50,049 nt of DNA from Geodermatophilaceae bacterium URHB0062 (GTDB lineage Bacteria > Actinomycetota > Actinomycetes > Mycobacteriales > Geodermatophilaceae), in the NCBI GenBank assembly GCA_000620185.1, contig JHVO01000019.1, forward strand, positions 1 to 50,049, read 5' to 3'. Below are positions 7,422-15,214 of the stretch, piece after piece. The notes beneath the pieces were generated by a model. It was not told where the DNA came from. It worked only from the letters and a program-made list of their open reading frames with translations, and made no database searches. The position numbers and the translations under genes were made by a program. Every line of letters begins with the position of its first letter. Position 1 is the stretch's first letter.

Positions 7422-8708
7422 ATGTCGGAGCAGTTCCCTGAAGCCCCGACCGGGCGATTCCTCATGGCCGTCATCGACGGCGGCGGCACCCTTCCCCCCG
7501 CGATGGGGCTCGCGGCCGAACTCGTGCGGCGCGGACACACGGTGAGCGTCCTCGCCGACCCCACCGTGGAGCCCTCCGCGAAGGCCGCCGGCTGCGACTT
7601 CACCGCATTCGACGCGGCGCCGCACATCGACTCGATCGCCGAACAGACGGCGATGGTCATCGAGTTCGAGACCGGCAACCCGTACCGACAGTTCACCGCG
7701 ATCCGGGACCGGCTGCTCGTCGGCGGCGCGCCAGGGTTCGCCGCCGACGTGCTACGGGCGGTCCGGGCGCATCCGGTGGATGCCGTGCTCGCCGAGGGCG
7801 CCGTACCCGGGATCCTCATCGGCGCCCAGGCGGTGGGACTGCCCACGGCCGCCCTGATGCCGAACATCTACCTGCGGCCGACCCCGGGACTTCCGATCAT
7901 GGGCACCGGTTGGCGCCCGGGCAGGTCGGTCCCCGGCCGGATCAGGGACGACCTCGCCCGTCGAGCTGTCCGCCGGCTGTCCGCGACCTGCCGGCCGGGG
8001 TTGAACGCGACGCTCGCCAGCCACGGCCTCCCCCGCGTGGACGACATGTTCGAGCTGCTCGACCGGTGCACCGAGGTACTGGTGCTGACCAGCCCGTCCT
8101 TCGACTTCTCCACACCGCACCTACCGGCGAACGTCCACTACGTCGGGCCACAGCTCGACGACCCCGAATGGGCGGCGACCGACGCGTGGCGGCCCGACGG
8201 CGCCGGCCCCCTCGTGCTGATCGCGGCCAGCTCGACCTACCAGGACCAGGCGGACCTGCTGCGCCGCACCGCGACCGCCCTGGGGAAACTCCCGGTCCGA
8301 GGCGTGGTGACGACGGGACGCGCGATCGATCCGCAGGACATCCCCGCCCCCGTGAACGTCCGCGTGGTCCGCGCCGCGCCGCACCGCGCGGTCCTGGCCG
8401 AGGCCGCCGCGCTGGTCACGCACGCCGGCCACGGAAGCGTGCTGAAGGCACTTGCCGCGGGCGTGCCACTCGTCTGCATGCCGATGGGCCGCGACCAGAA
8501 GGACAACACGGCCCGCGTCCTGCGGCTGGGAGCCGGGGTCCGGGTCGACAAGTCCGCCGAGCCCGGTCGGATCGCCGCCGCGGTGCGCCGGGTGCTGGAC
8601 GAACCGGGGTTCGCCGACGCCGCGCGGCGCATGGCCGCCACCTTGGCCGCTGAGGCGGCCACCCGTCCGAGCGCGGCAGACCGCGCCGAGGGCCTGCTCA
8701 GCGGCTGA
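7422..8708 (+). CDS. MGT/UGT-type (GT1) glycosyltransferase
   Basis: The protein has 428 residues. ATG at 7422 follows GGGACGG at a good distance; a GTG lies immediately before it. The N-terminal domain has GGGTLPPAMGLAAELVRRGHTVSVLAD (acceptor side). The C-terminal domain ends with the nucleotide-sugar signature: VRVVRAAPHRAVLAEAAALVTHAGHGSVLKALAAGVPLVCMPMGRDQKDNTARVLRLGAGV, including the HAGHGS and DQ residues of macrolide/glycolipid transferases. It probably transfers a sugar from an NDP donor to a lipid or small hydrophobic acceptor. No biosynthetic partner genes surround it. Confidence 0.92.
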   Translation: MSEQFPEAPTGRFLMAVIDGGGTLPPAMGLAAELVRRGHTVSVLADPTVEPSAKAAGCDFTAFDAAPHIDSIAEQTAMVIEFETGNPYRQFTAIRDRLLVGGAPGFAADVLRAVRAHPVDAVLAEGAVPGILIGAQAVGLPTAALMPNIYLRPTPGLPIMGTGWRPGRSVPGRIRDDLARRAVRRLSATCRPGLNATLASHGLPRVDDMFELLDRCTEVLVLTSPSFDFSTPHLPANVHYVGPQLDDPEWAATDAWRPDGAGPLVLIAASSTYQDQADLLRRTATALGKLPVRGVVTTGRAIDPQDIPAPVNVRVVRAAPHRAVLAEAAALVTHAGHGSVLKALAAGVPLVCMPMGRDQKDNTARVLRLGAGVRVDKSAEPGRIAAAVRRVLDEPGFADAARRMAATLAAEAATRPSAADRAEGLLSG

Positions 8709-8713
8709 GCGCG

Positions 8714-8735
8714 GGTCCTTTGCACACAGAGGACC
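8714..8735. terminator. Short hairpin between convergent genes
   Basis: GGTCCT and AGGACC form a 6-bp stem with a 10-base loop in the 28-bp gap between two converging genes. It could serve both, but there is no T-tract, so confidence is low. Confidence 0.35.
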
Positions 8736-8736
8736 G

Positions 8737-9357
8737 TCAGCGGCTCTGCAAAGCGTCCAGGGCCACGGCCATCGAGGCCGCGACGCGGAAGTCCAGGCGC
8801 GGATCGGGCACGGTCACCGCGTACCGATCGCGGACCTCCTTCTGCCGCTCGCTGACCAGCACGGTCGCGCCCGTGGCCGTGTCGACGAAGTCGAAGTGGA
8901 AGATGAACGGCACCCAGATGTCGCCGACGACGGGGATGAAGTCCCAGATCCGCCGAAGGATGGCGAGCAGGGGACGGCGCTCCTGGCCGACGGCGGTCAG
9001 CCCCGGGGCCGACAGGTTCCAGGTGGACCGCAGCAGGCTCACCCCGAACTGCTTGCTGAACGAGCCGATCGGGTTGCCGTACTCGTCCAGCGCGTCGTGC
9101 TCGGCGTGGACGTCGAGGCGCTGGCGCGCCTTGAACGAGAACACGGGCCGACTGCGGGACTCGTCGGAGAAGAAGACGACCTCCTCCTTGAGCTTCATCC
9201 GCTTCTGCTCGGCGAAGGCCAGCAGGGGGCCCTCGGTGCCGTCGGGGTTGGCGGCCAGGATCTCGTAGCGGTTGACCATCACCGTGATCCGCTGCTTCAC
9301 GAAGAAGGCGGGCACGACCATGGCGGCCGGGGGCTGGGTTCCGGGGAATTCGCTCAC
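8737..9357 (-). CDS. LURP-one/scramblase-like (tubby C2 fold) protein
   Basis: The protein has 206 residues from ATG at 9357. It runs as alternating beta strands typical of the tubby-like/LURP-one superfamily: TVMVNRYEILAANPDGTEGPLLAFAEQKR, EVVFFSDESRSRPVFSFKARQ, DEYGNPIGSFSKQFGVSLLRSTWNL. Then come a hydrophobic hinge (LAILRRIWDFIPVVGDIWVPFIFHFDF) and a final strand region ending VAASMAVALDAL. In bacteria these proteins have no settled role and are thought to be membrane-tethered. The gene is divergent from a membrane-protein gene. Confidence 0.65.
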   Translation of the reverse strand: MSEFPGTQPPAAMVVPAFFVKQRITVMVNRYEILAANPDGTEGPLLAFAEQKRMKLKEEVVFFSDESRSRPVFSFKARQRLDVHAEHDALDEYGNPIGSFSKQFGVSLLRSTWNLSAPGLTAVGQERRPLLAILRRIWDFIPVVGDIWVPFIFHFDFVDTATGATVLVSERQKEVRDRYAVTVPDPRLDFRVAASMAVALDALQSR

Positions 9358-9425
9358 GACTCGGCTCCGGTGCTCGTCGGTCGGGGGCTCCCATCGTGGC
9401 CCATCGGGACAACGGATGGCCGCGC

Positions 9426-10208
9426 ATGACGGCGCCGCTCACTCCCACCCCACCTGGTGAGCCTCGACCCGGGAATGGCCGTCGGAGAACCGCTCCGGTG
9501 GTACAACGCGGCGTGACGTCGACCCACGCAAGGACCGAGCGACGTGGCGAGGCCCGCCTGCCGGCGGCCCTCGCCGTCCTCACGGCCATCGCCCTGTACG
9601 CGCTCCTGCCGGAGAACCTGCTGCTCGGCCCCCGCCTCGTCATTCCGGCGCTCGGCGTGCTGCTGCTGGTGGCACTCGTCGTGGTCAACCCGCGCCGGAT
9701 GACCCGCCAGACCCGGTTCTCCCGCATCGCGGCGCTCGTCCTCGTGGGTCTCATCGGCTTCGCCAACACCGTCGCGCTCGTGATGCTGCTGCGCGCCCTG
9801 CTCGCCAGCCACGTGCAGGACGGCCGAGCGCTGCTCGTCGCCGCGCTGCAGGTGTGGTTGACCAACATCATCGTGTTCGGCCTGGCGTTCTGGGAACTCG
9901 ACCGCGGTGGCCCCGTCGCGCGCACCCAGCGCCCGCGCGCAGACTTGCCCCCGGCGGACTTCCGCTTCTCGCAGGACGAGAACGACGACGCGATCTCCGA
10001 GGTCGCCGCCGGATCGAGCAAGCGGTCGGGCTGGGTTCCGGCGCTGCACGACTACCTGTACGTGTCGCTGACCAACTCCACGGCGTTCAGCCCGACCGAC
10101 ACCATGCCGCTGACCGGCCGGGCCAAGCTGCTCATGGGCGTGGAGTGCTCGAGCGCCCTCATCGTGTCCGTGCTGTTGATCTCCCGCGGCGTCGGCATCC
10201 TGCAGTAG
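9426..10208 (+). CDS. Six-helix integral membrane protein, DUF1345-like
   Basis: The protein has about 260 residues. The start is uncertain: ATG 9396, ATG 9426 and a GTG near 9512 are all in frame and none has a strong ribosome site. Hydrophobic segments include LPAALAVLTAIALYALL, LVIPALGVLLLVALVVV, IAALVLVGLIGFANTVALVMLL, VAALQVWLTNIIVFGLAF and a last one ending SALIVSVLLISRGVGIL. Before the last helix, ALHDYLYVSLTNSTAFSPTDTMPLTGRAKLLMG resembles the pore-like loop of DUF1345 or two-TM channel proteins (compare the usual Y..FT..TD). That likeness is by eye only. Confidence 0.6.
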   Translation: MTAPLTPTPPGEPRPGNGRRRTAPVVQRGVTSTHARTERRGEARLPAALAVLTAIALYALLPENLLLGPRLVIPALGVLLLVALVVVNPRRMTRQTRFSRIAALVLVGLIGFANTVALVMLLRALLASHVQDGRALLVAALQVWLTNIIVFGLAFWELDRGGPVARTQRPRADLPPADFRFSQDENDDAISEVAAGSSKRSGWVPALHDYLYVSLTNSTAFSPTDTMPLTGRAKLLMGVECSSALIVSVLLISRGVGILQ

Positions 10209-10213
10209 TCGGC

Positions 10214-10256
10214 GGCGCGGGGCGGGTGGGCGACGCGCCGCCCACCCGCCCGCGCC
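10214..10256. terminator. Strong bidirectional hairpin terminator
   Basis: A GC-only inverted repeat of about 18 bp per arm, with one extra G and a 6-base loop (ACGCGC), fills the 50-bp gap between the membrane-protein gene and nrdB. It would terminate both converging transcripts. There is no U-tract, as is usual in high-GC actinobacteria. Confidence 0.75.
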
Positions 10257-10258
10257 GG

Positions 10259-11329
10259 TCAGAAGTCGTCGTCGTCGAAGGAGACCTGGCCCTCGATGCC
10301 TCTCTGATATGCCGAGACCCGCCGCTCGAAGAAGTTCGAGAGCTCCTGCACGTCCTGCAGTTCCATGAACGCGAAGGGGTTGCTCGCCCCGTAGCGCGGC
10401 GGCAGGCCCAGCTGCTCCAGCCGCCGGTCGGCGACGTGCTCGAGGTAGGCCCGCATGTCCGGCAGGCTCATGCCGGACACACCGCCGCCGAGGAGGTCCT
10501 CGGCGAACTGGTACTCGCACTCGACCGCCTCGGCGAGCATGTCGCTGACCTGCCCCGCCAGTTCGTCGTCCCACAGGTCGGGTTCCTCGCGGCGGACGGT
10601 GTCGACGACGTCGAAGGCGAACGCCATGTGCATCGACTCGTCACGGAAGACCCAGTTCGTGCCGCTCGCGAGCCCGTTGAGCAGCCCGCGCGACCGCAGG
10701 AAGTAGACGTAGGCGAAGGCGCCGTAGAAGAACAGGCCCTCGATGCAGGCGGCGAAGCAGATCAGGTTGAGCAGGAAGGCCCGCCGGTCCTGCCGGGTCC
10801 GCAGCTCGTCGAGCGCGCCGAGGGAGTCGATCCAGCGGAAGCAGAACTCTGCCTTGCGCTTGATCGAGGGGATCGTCTCGACGGCGGCGAACGCCTCGTG
10901 TCGCTCGGTCTCGTCGGGCACGTAGGTGTCCAGGAGGGTCAGGTAGAACTGCACGTGCACCGCCTCCTCGAACAGCTGGCGGGACAGGTAGAGCCGGCCC
11001 TCGGGTGAGTTGACGTGCTGGTACAGGTTGAGGACGAGGTTGTTCGCGACGATCGTGTCGCCGGTCGCGAAGAAGGCCACGAGCCGGCTCACCAGGTGCC
11101 GCTCCGCCGGGCTGAGCCGGCGCAGGTCGGCCAGGTCGGAGTGCAGGTCGACCTCCTCGACCGTCCAGGTGTTCTTGATCGCGTCGCGGAAGCGGTCGTA
11201 GAAGTGCGGGTAGCGCATCGGCCGGAGGGTCAGCTCCATGCCGGGGTCGAGCAGCATCGGGGTCTCCTGGGTTCCGGGCGTGGTGGCGGTCGGCGTGGCG
11301 GCGGTCGGCTCGGCGGCGGTCACTGGCAT
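10259..11329 (-). CDS. nrdB: Ribonucleoside-diphosphate reductase, class I beta subunit
   Basis: The protein has 356 residues. It houses the di-iron centre and tyrosyl radical that start catalysis in NrdA. Metal ligands are visible: Asp91 (ATGDTIV), Glu122 and His125 (FEEAVHVQFY), Glu197 (ACIEGLF) and Glu231-x-x-His234 (RDESMHM). Tyr129 sits four residues after His125, as the radical Tyr does in E. coli R2, so this is a tyrosyl enzyme and not the Phe-containing class Ic. The acidic C-terminus (SFDDDDF) would dock on NrdA. ATG at 11329 lies inside the last codons of nrdA (10-bp overlap). Expression should follow the upstream cobalamin riboswitch. Confidence 0.96.
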   Translation of the reverse strand: MPVTAAEPTAATPTATTPGTQETPMLLDPGMELTLRPMRYPHFYDRFRDAIKNTWTVEEVDLHSDLADLRRLSPAERHLVSRLVAFFATGDTIVANNLVLNLYQHVNSPEGRLYLSRQLFEEAVHVQFYLTLLDTYVPDETERHEAFAAVETIPSIKRKAEFCFRWIDSLGALDELRTRQDRRAFLLNLICFAACIEGLFFYGAFAYVYFLRSRGLLNGLASGTNWVFRDESMHMAFAFDVVDTVRREEPDLWDDELAGQVSDMLAEAVECEYQFAEDLLGGGVSGMSLPDMRAYLEHVADRRLEQLGLPPRYGASNPFAFMELQDVQELSNFFERRVSAYQRGIEGQVSFDDDDF

Positions 11330-13698
11330 GCCTCGCAGCTCTCGGGGTTCTCGAGCGAGCAGGCGATGGCCTCGTCGGGTGCCGCCGACGTCACCGCGAC
11401 GGTGGCCTGCTGGATGCGGGTGGCCGGGCGGGACCGCAGGTAGTACGTGCTCTTCAGGCCGCTCGCCCAGGCGTAGCGGTACATCGAGCTGAGCTTCCCG
11501 ATGGTGGGGCTGGCCAGGAACAGGTTGAGCGACTGACTCTGGTCCACGTAGGGCGCCCGGGCCGCGGCGAGATCGATCAGGGCCTTCTGCGGCAGTTCCC
11601 AGGCGGTGCGGAACAACCCGCGGGTGTCGTCGGGGAGCCCGTCGATGCCGTCCAGCGAGCCCTCCGACCGCTTGAGCGCCTGCCGGACGTCCTCGGTCCA
11701 CCGGCCCAGCCGCTTGAGCTCGGCGACCAGGGCGCTGTTGACCTGCAGGAACTCCCCGGACAGCGTCTCCCGTTTGAAGAGGTTGGACACCTGCGGCTCG
11801 ATGCACTCGTAGCAGCCCGCGATCGAGGCGATCGTCGCCGTGGGCGCGATGGCGACGAGCAGCGAGTTGCGCAGCCCGTGCTCGGCGACCGCCGCGCGCA
11901 GCCGCGCCCACCGCTCGGCCTGGGTCGGCGTGGCACCCCAGAGGTCCGGCTGCAGCCGGCCCGCCGCCGCCCGCGTCTCGGCGAACGCCGGGTGCGCCCC
12001 GTGCTCCGCGGCCTGGGCGGACGACGTCTCGAGCGCGGTCAGGTACATCTCCTCGGCGATGCGGGTGGAGAGCTCCTGCGCCCCGCTGCCGTCGAAGGGC
12101 AGCCGGAGCGCGAAGAAGACGTCCTGCAGCCCCATCAGGCCCAGCCCCACTGGTCGCCAGCGTGGGTTGCTCGCCGCCGCCTGGGCAGTCGGGTAGTAGT
12201 TGATGTCGATGACCCGGTCGAGGAACCGGACGGCGGTGCGCACGGTGGCCCGCAGCTTCTTCCAGTCCATCCCGGTCGCCGCGCCGTCGTCGTCCCTGGT
12301 CAGGTGCGCCGCCAGGTTCACCGAGCCGAGATTGCAGACGGCGGTCTCGCTGTCGCTGGACACCTCGATGATCTCGGTGCAGAGATTGGACAGGTGCACG
12401 ACGTTGCCCGGGCGCCCGGTCTGGTTGCAGGTGCGGTTGGCGGCGTCCTTGAACGTCAGCCAGCCGTTGCCGGTCTGGGCGAGGGTCCGCATCATCCGGC
12501 CGTACAGCTCGCGTGCCGGCAGTTGACGGACGTACCGGCCGGCCTCCTCGGCCGCGCGGTAGGCGGTGTCGAACTCCTCGCCCCACAGGTCGGGGAGCTC
12601 CGGCACCTCGTCGGGGTCGATGAGGGACCACGGCTCATCGGCCTCGACACGGCGCATGAACTCGTCGGGGATCCAGTTGGCCAGGTTCAGGTCGTGCGCG
12701 CGGCGGGCGTCCTCACCGGTGTTGTCCCGCAGTTCGAGGAACTCCTCGATGTCGGGGTGCCACGGCTCGAGGTAGACGCACGCCGCGCCCTTGCGCCGGC
12801 CACCCTGGTTGACCGCGGCCACCGAGGCGTTGAGGGTGCGCAGCCACGGAACGATGCCGTTGGACTGCCCGTTCGTGCCGCGGATCAGCGCCCCGCGTGA
12901 CCGCACCCGCGACCACGAGATGCCGATGCCACCCGCGAACTTCGACAGCGCCGCCACCTGCGCGTACCGGTCGTAGATCGAGGCGAGCTCGTCGCGCGGG
13001 GAGTCGACGAGGTAGCAGGAGCTCATCTGGGTGTGCCGGGTGCCGGAGTTGAACAGGGTCGGCGAACTGGGCAGGTAGGCCAGCGAGCTCATCAGCCGGT
13101 AGAAGCCGACCGCCTCCGCCGGAGTGCGCGACAGTCCGCAGGCGACGCGGAGCAGCCAGTACTGCGGCGTCTCCACCACCAGCCGCGTCGTCGGGTGCCG
13201 CAGCAGGTACCGGTCGGCGACCGTGCGCAGCCCGAAGTACTCGAACCGGCGGTCGGCGGCGGGATCGATCGCGTCGTCGAGCTTGCGCGCGTGCCGGGCG
13301 ACGAAGGCGGCGGTGTCGTCGCCGATCAGACCCTGCGCGTGGCCGAGCGCCACGCTCTGGCTGAAGGACGCGATGCCCTGACCGGTGACCTCCTTGCGCA
13401 CGTAGTTGGCCAGCAGGCGCGCGGCAAGCTTCGAGTACTCGGGCTCCTCGCCGGTCATCTCGGCAGCGGTGCGGATCGACAGGCGGTCGAGCTCGGCGCT
13501 GGTCGCGCCGTCGTACAGCCCGCTGATCGTCCTGGTGGCGACCCGTAGCGGGTCCACCCACGAGAGGTCGTCGCACTCCCGCTCGACCGCTCGGACGATC
13601 TTGTTGACGTCGACGGCCTCGAGATCCCCGCTGCGCTTGCGCACCTGCATGGGCGCGCGGGCGGGGATCGGGGGTGCCTGCTGTTCGGTGACGGTCAT
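11320..13698 (-). CDS. nrdA: Ribonucleoside-diphosphate reductase, class I alpha subunit
   Basis: The protein has 792 residues. It reduces NDPs to dNDPs. An N-terminal ATP-cone (VRKRSGDLEAVDVNKIVRAVE, about residues 18-105) implies dATP/ATP activity control. The catalytic barrel shows the first active-site Cys in MSSCYLVDSP, the N-x-C-x-E motif NLCTEI, the second Cys in AVCNLGSVNL, and the radical-transfer tyrosines in STYYLRSR. The C-terminal tail ends CEACQ, a CxxC-type swinging dithiol. ATG at 13698 has GAGGAG upstream. A cobalamin riboswitch lies 130-330 bp upstream, so the operon should be off when B12 is plentiful and a class II enzyme elsewhere can work. Confidence 0.97.
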   Translation of the reverse strand: MTVTEQQAPPIPARAPMQVRKRSGDLEAVDVNKIVRAVERECDDLSWVDPLRVATRTISGLYDGATSAELDRLSIRTAAEMTGEEPEYSKLAARLLANYVRKEVTGQGIASFSQSVALGHAQGLIGDDTAAFVARHARKLDDAIDPAADRRFEYFGLRTVADRYLLRHPTTRLVVETPQYWLLRVACGLSRTPAEAVGFYRLMSSLAYLPSSPTLFNSGTRHTQMSSCYLVDSPRDELASIYDRYAQVAALSKFAGGIGISWSRVRSRGALIRGTNGQSNGIVPWLRTLNASVAAVNQGGRRKGAACVYLEPWHPDIEEFLELRDNTGEDARRAHDLNLANWIPDEFMRRVEADEPWSLIDPDEVPELPDLWGEEFDTAYRAAEEAGRYVRQLPARELYGRMMRTLAQTGNGWLTFKDAANRTCNQTGRPGNVVHLSNLCTEIIEVSSDSETAVCNLGSVNLAAHLTRDDDGAATGMDWKKLRATVRTAVRFLDRVIDINYYPTAQAAASNPRWRPVGLGLMGLQDVFFALRLPFDGSGAQELSTRIAEEMYLTALETSSAQAAEHGAHPAFAETRAAAGRLQPDLWGATPTQAERWARLRAAVAEHGLRNSLLVAIAPTATIASIAGCYECIEPQVSNLFKRETLSGEFLQVNSALVAELKRLGRWTEDVRQALKRSEGSLDGIDGLPDDTRGLFRTAWELPQKALIDLAAARAPYVDQSQSLNLFLASPTIGKLSSMYRYAWASGLKSTYYLRSRPATRIQQATVAVTSAAPDEAIACSLENPESCEACQ

Positions 13699-13804
13699 CT
13701 GCTCGCTCCTCGGAAGCCAGATCGCGTGTCCGGTCGAGGAGGAGCCGCCAGGCCGGGACGTGCCCGCACCTGTCCGACGGACCCGATCCCCGAGGTCCCG
13801 GACG

Positions 13805-13825
13805 ACCGCGCACGGCGTGCGCGGT
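13805..13825. promoter_or_regulatory. Perfect hairpin next to the riboswitch (candidate expression platform)
   Basis: ACCGCGCAC and GTGCGCGGT form a perfect 9-bp stem with a 3-base loop, starting 6 bases after the B12 box on the minus strand. It has no U-tract and lies 107 bases before the nrdA start, so it may act as a Rho-assisted or intrinsic attenuator instead of hiding the ribosome site directly. Confidence 0.6.
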
Positions 13826-13829
13826 GCGG

Positions 13830-14030
13830 CTGGCAGGTCTTCGGACTCGTGGGCCTGCCGATCGGCGGACCGATCGGGTTCCTAGTGGCCGTCGCTTCCC
13901 GGGTGCCGGTGGCACCCAGTGCGTGGTGACGGCGGTCGTTCCCACTCACCGCTGCGGGACAGTCCCGGATTCCCACCGGGTTCCCTCTTACCCCGGACCG
14001 CTCGTGCAGAGCGGCCCGGACCAGCTGCAC
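13830..14030 (-). promoter_or_regulatory. Cobalamin riboswitch upstream of nrdAB
   Basis: On the minus strand the leader contains the conserved core in order: an AAGAGGGAA entry, the CCCGGTG...AATCCGGG hairpin, ACTGTCCCGC, then GGTGA (about 13996-13945), a variable domain, and the B12 box AGTCCGAAGACCTGCC (13832-13847). These elements define the adenosylcobalamin aptamer. The 5' boundary is approximate. Riboswitch control of the aerobic class Ia reductase is known in Streptomyces, where it lets B12 favour the class II enzyme; the same logic is inferred here. Confidence 0.93.
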
Positions 14031-14074
14031 GACCACCATATGTGGCGGCGGCCATCATGGAGCGCACTAGATGT

Positions 14075-14144
14075 TGGACGGCGTGTCGACACCCTCGACC
14101 GGCGTCGACGCGCTGAACGGCCGCGCGGACAGAAACGCCGTCCA
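14075..14144. other. Long-loop inverted repeat in the sdhC leader
   Basis: TGGACGGCGT (14075-14084) and ACGCCGTCCA (14135-14144) are perfect 10-bp inverted arms 50 bp apart in the 5' region of the sdhC transcript. They may fold the leader RNA. No known regulatory element is recognised. Confidence 0.35.
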
Positions 14145-14225
14145 GCCCCTTCCCAGGGCTCCGCCGTCCGTGATCCACTGCGCTCCTCCGCCGCACCGCG
14201 GCGTCGGAGCGAGCTGGAGGCAGAG

Positions 14226-14270
14226 ATGTCGTCGGAGCCGGACGAGACGTCGGATCGGACGGCGCGGTGA
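14226..14270 (+). CDS. Putative 14-residue leader peptide coupled to sdhC
   Basis: The peptide reads MSSEPDETSDRTAR. ATG at 14226 has a perfect GGAGG at 14216-14220 with 5 bases spacing, much better than any site before the sdhC start. Its TGA overlaps the sdhC GTG as GTGA. This suggests that ribosomes load at the leader and reinitiate on sdhC. It may instead be a chance short frame; comparison with relatives would decide. Confidence 0.4.
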   Translation: MSSEPDETSDRTAR

Positions 14271-15097
14271 CGGCCACCAGCCCACGCAGGACCGGGGCGG
14301 TCCGCCCCGGACACGGGAACGGCATGCCCGCGCCGCGCCGCGCGACCATCGCCGAACGCACGCTGCGCACCGACCGCTGGTGGTTCCAGCCGCTGATCAC
14401 CGTCGTGGCCCTGGTGCTGTTCATCGTCTACTCGACGTTCCGCGCCTTCCAGAACGCGCACTACTTCGCCGAGCCCTACATCTCGCCCTTCTACTCGCCG
14501 TGCCTCACGACGGCGTGCGAGGGCGACACGTTCCCGAAGCTGTTCACCGGACCGTCGTGGATCTCCCCGGCGATCTACATCCTCATCGTGCCGCTGGGCT
14601 TCCGGCTGACCTGCTACTACTACCGCAAGGCCTACTACCGGTCGTTCTGGCTCTCGCCGCCGGCCTGCGCCGTCGCCGAGCCGCACAAGCGCTACACCGG
14701 TGAGACGCGTCTGCCCCTGCTCGGCCAGAACATCCACCGGTACGCCTTCTACGCGGGCCTGGTCTTCAACGTGATCCTGACCTACGACGCCGTCCTCGCC
14801 TTCCGCGACGAGACCGGCGCGTGGGGCCACATGGGCCTGGGCACGCTGGTGCTCCTGGCGAACGCGGCGCTGCTCTGGCTGTACTCGCTGTCGTGCCACT
14901 CGTGCCGGCACATCGTCGGCGGCCGGCTCAATTCCTTCTCGCGGCATCCCCTGCGATACCGCTTCTGGACGGTCGTCTCGCGGCTCAACGCCAACCACAT
15001 GAAGTTCGCGTGGGTCTCGCTGTTCAGCGTCGCCTTCGCCGACTTCTACGTCTTTCTGCTGGCCACCGGCACGATCTCCGACCTCAGGTTCTTCTGA
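14267..15097 (+). CDS. sdhC: Succinate dehydrogenase membrane-anchor subunit (Sdh1/SdhC type)
   Basis: The protein has 276 residues from GTG 14267; ATG 14324 with GGGAAC upstream is an alternative giving 257. About five hydrophobic segments are visible (WWFQPLITVVALVLFIVYSTF, ISPAIYILIVPLGFRLTCYYY, YAFYAGLVFNVILTYDAV, GTLVLLANAALLWLYSLSC and the last one FAWVSLFSVAFADFYVFLLATG). The motifs FRAFQNAHYF, LSCHSCRH, FSRHPLRYRFW and LNANHMKFAW provide the His residues expected for heme and quinone sites. It matches the single anchor of mycobacterial Sdh1 (Rv0249c type), normally next to sdhA and sdhB; here those lie 14.4 kb downstream. The stop codon is now formed by the first three bases of a transposon. 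Confidence 0.85.
   Translation: MTATSPRRTGAVRPGHGNGMPAPRRATIAERTLRTDRWWFQPLITVVALVLFIVYSTFRAFQNAHYFAEPYISPFYSPCLTTACEGDTFPKLFTGPSWISPAIYILIVPLGFRLTCYYYRKAYYRSFWLSPPACAVAEPHKRYTGETRLPLLGQNIHRYAFYAGLVFNVILTYDAVLAFRDETGAWGHMGLGTLVLLANAALLWLYSLSCHSCRHIVGGRLNSFSRHPLRYRFWTVVSRLNANHMKFAWVSLFSVAFADFYVFLLATGTISDLRFF
15087..15094. repeat. Target-site duplication, left copy (GGTTCTTC)
   Basis: Eight bases directly before the left transposon end, repeated at 19678-19685 directly after the right end. They are the last codons of sdhC. Confidence 0.85.
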
Positions 15098-15131
15098 CCT
15101 CGGCAGGGGGTGTTGATCGCGGTTGCTAAAT
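15095..15131 (+). repeat. Left terminal inverted repeat of the transposon
   Basis: 37 bp, matching the inverted right end except for a single-base gap after GTTGATCGC. The first three bases, TGA, provide the stop codon of sdhC. Confidence 0.88.
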
Positions 15132-15214
15132 CGGCCGTCAAGGGAGAGTGCATCCGCGCTCCGCGGCGAGCGTGGCGCGGATGCCGGGACAAGGCCGCCG
15201 GGCATCATTCGGGG

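Noticed and set aside
11330-12631. N-terminal extension in frame with nrdB
   Set aside because: It is an out-of-frame reading of nrdA; ATG 11329 gives a normal-length beta subunit.
15084-15097. 14-bp target duplication TCAGGTTCTTCTGA
   Set aside because: The flanking repeat is 14 bp only if the TGA/TCA ends are counted outside the element. Because both ends extend inward as inverted TGA, an 8-bp duplication GGTTCTTC with TGA-starting ends is simpler and fits ISL3.
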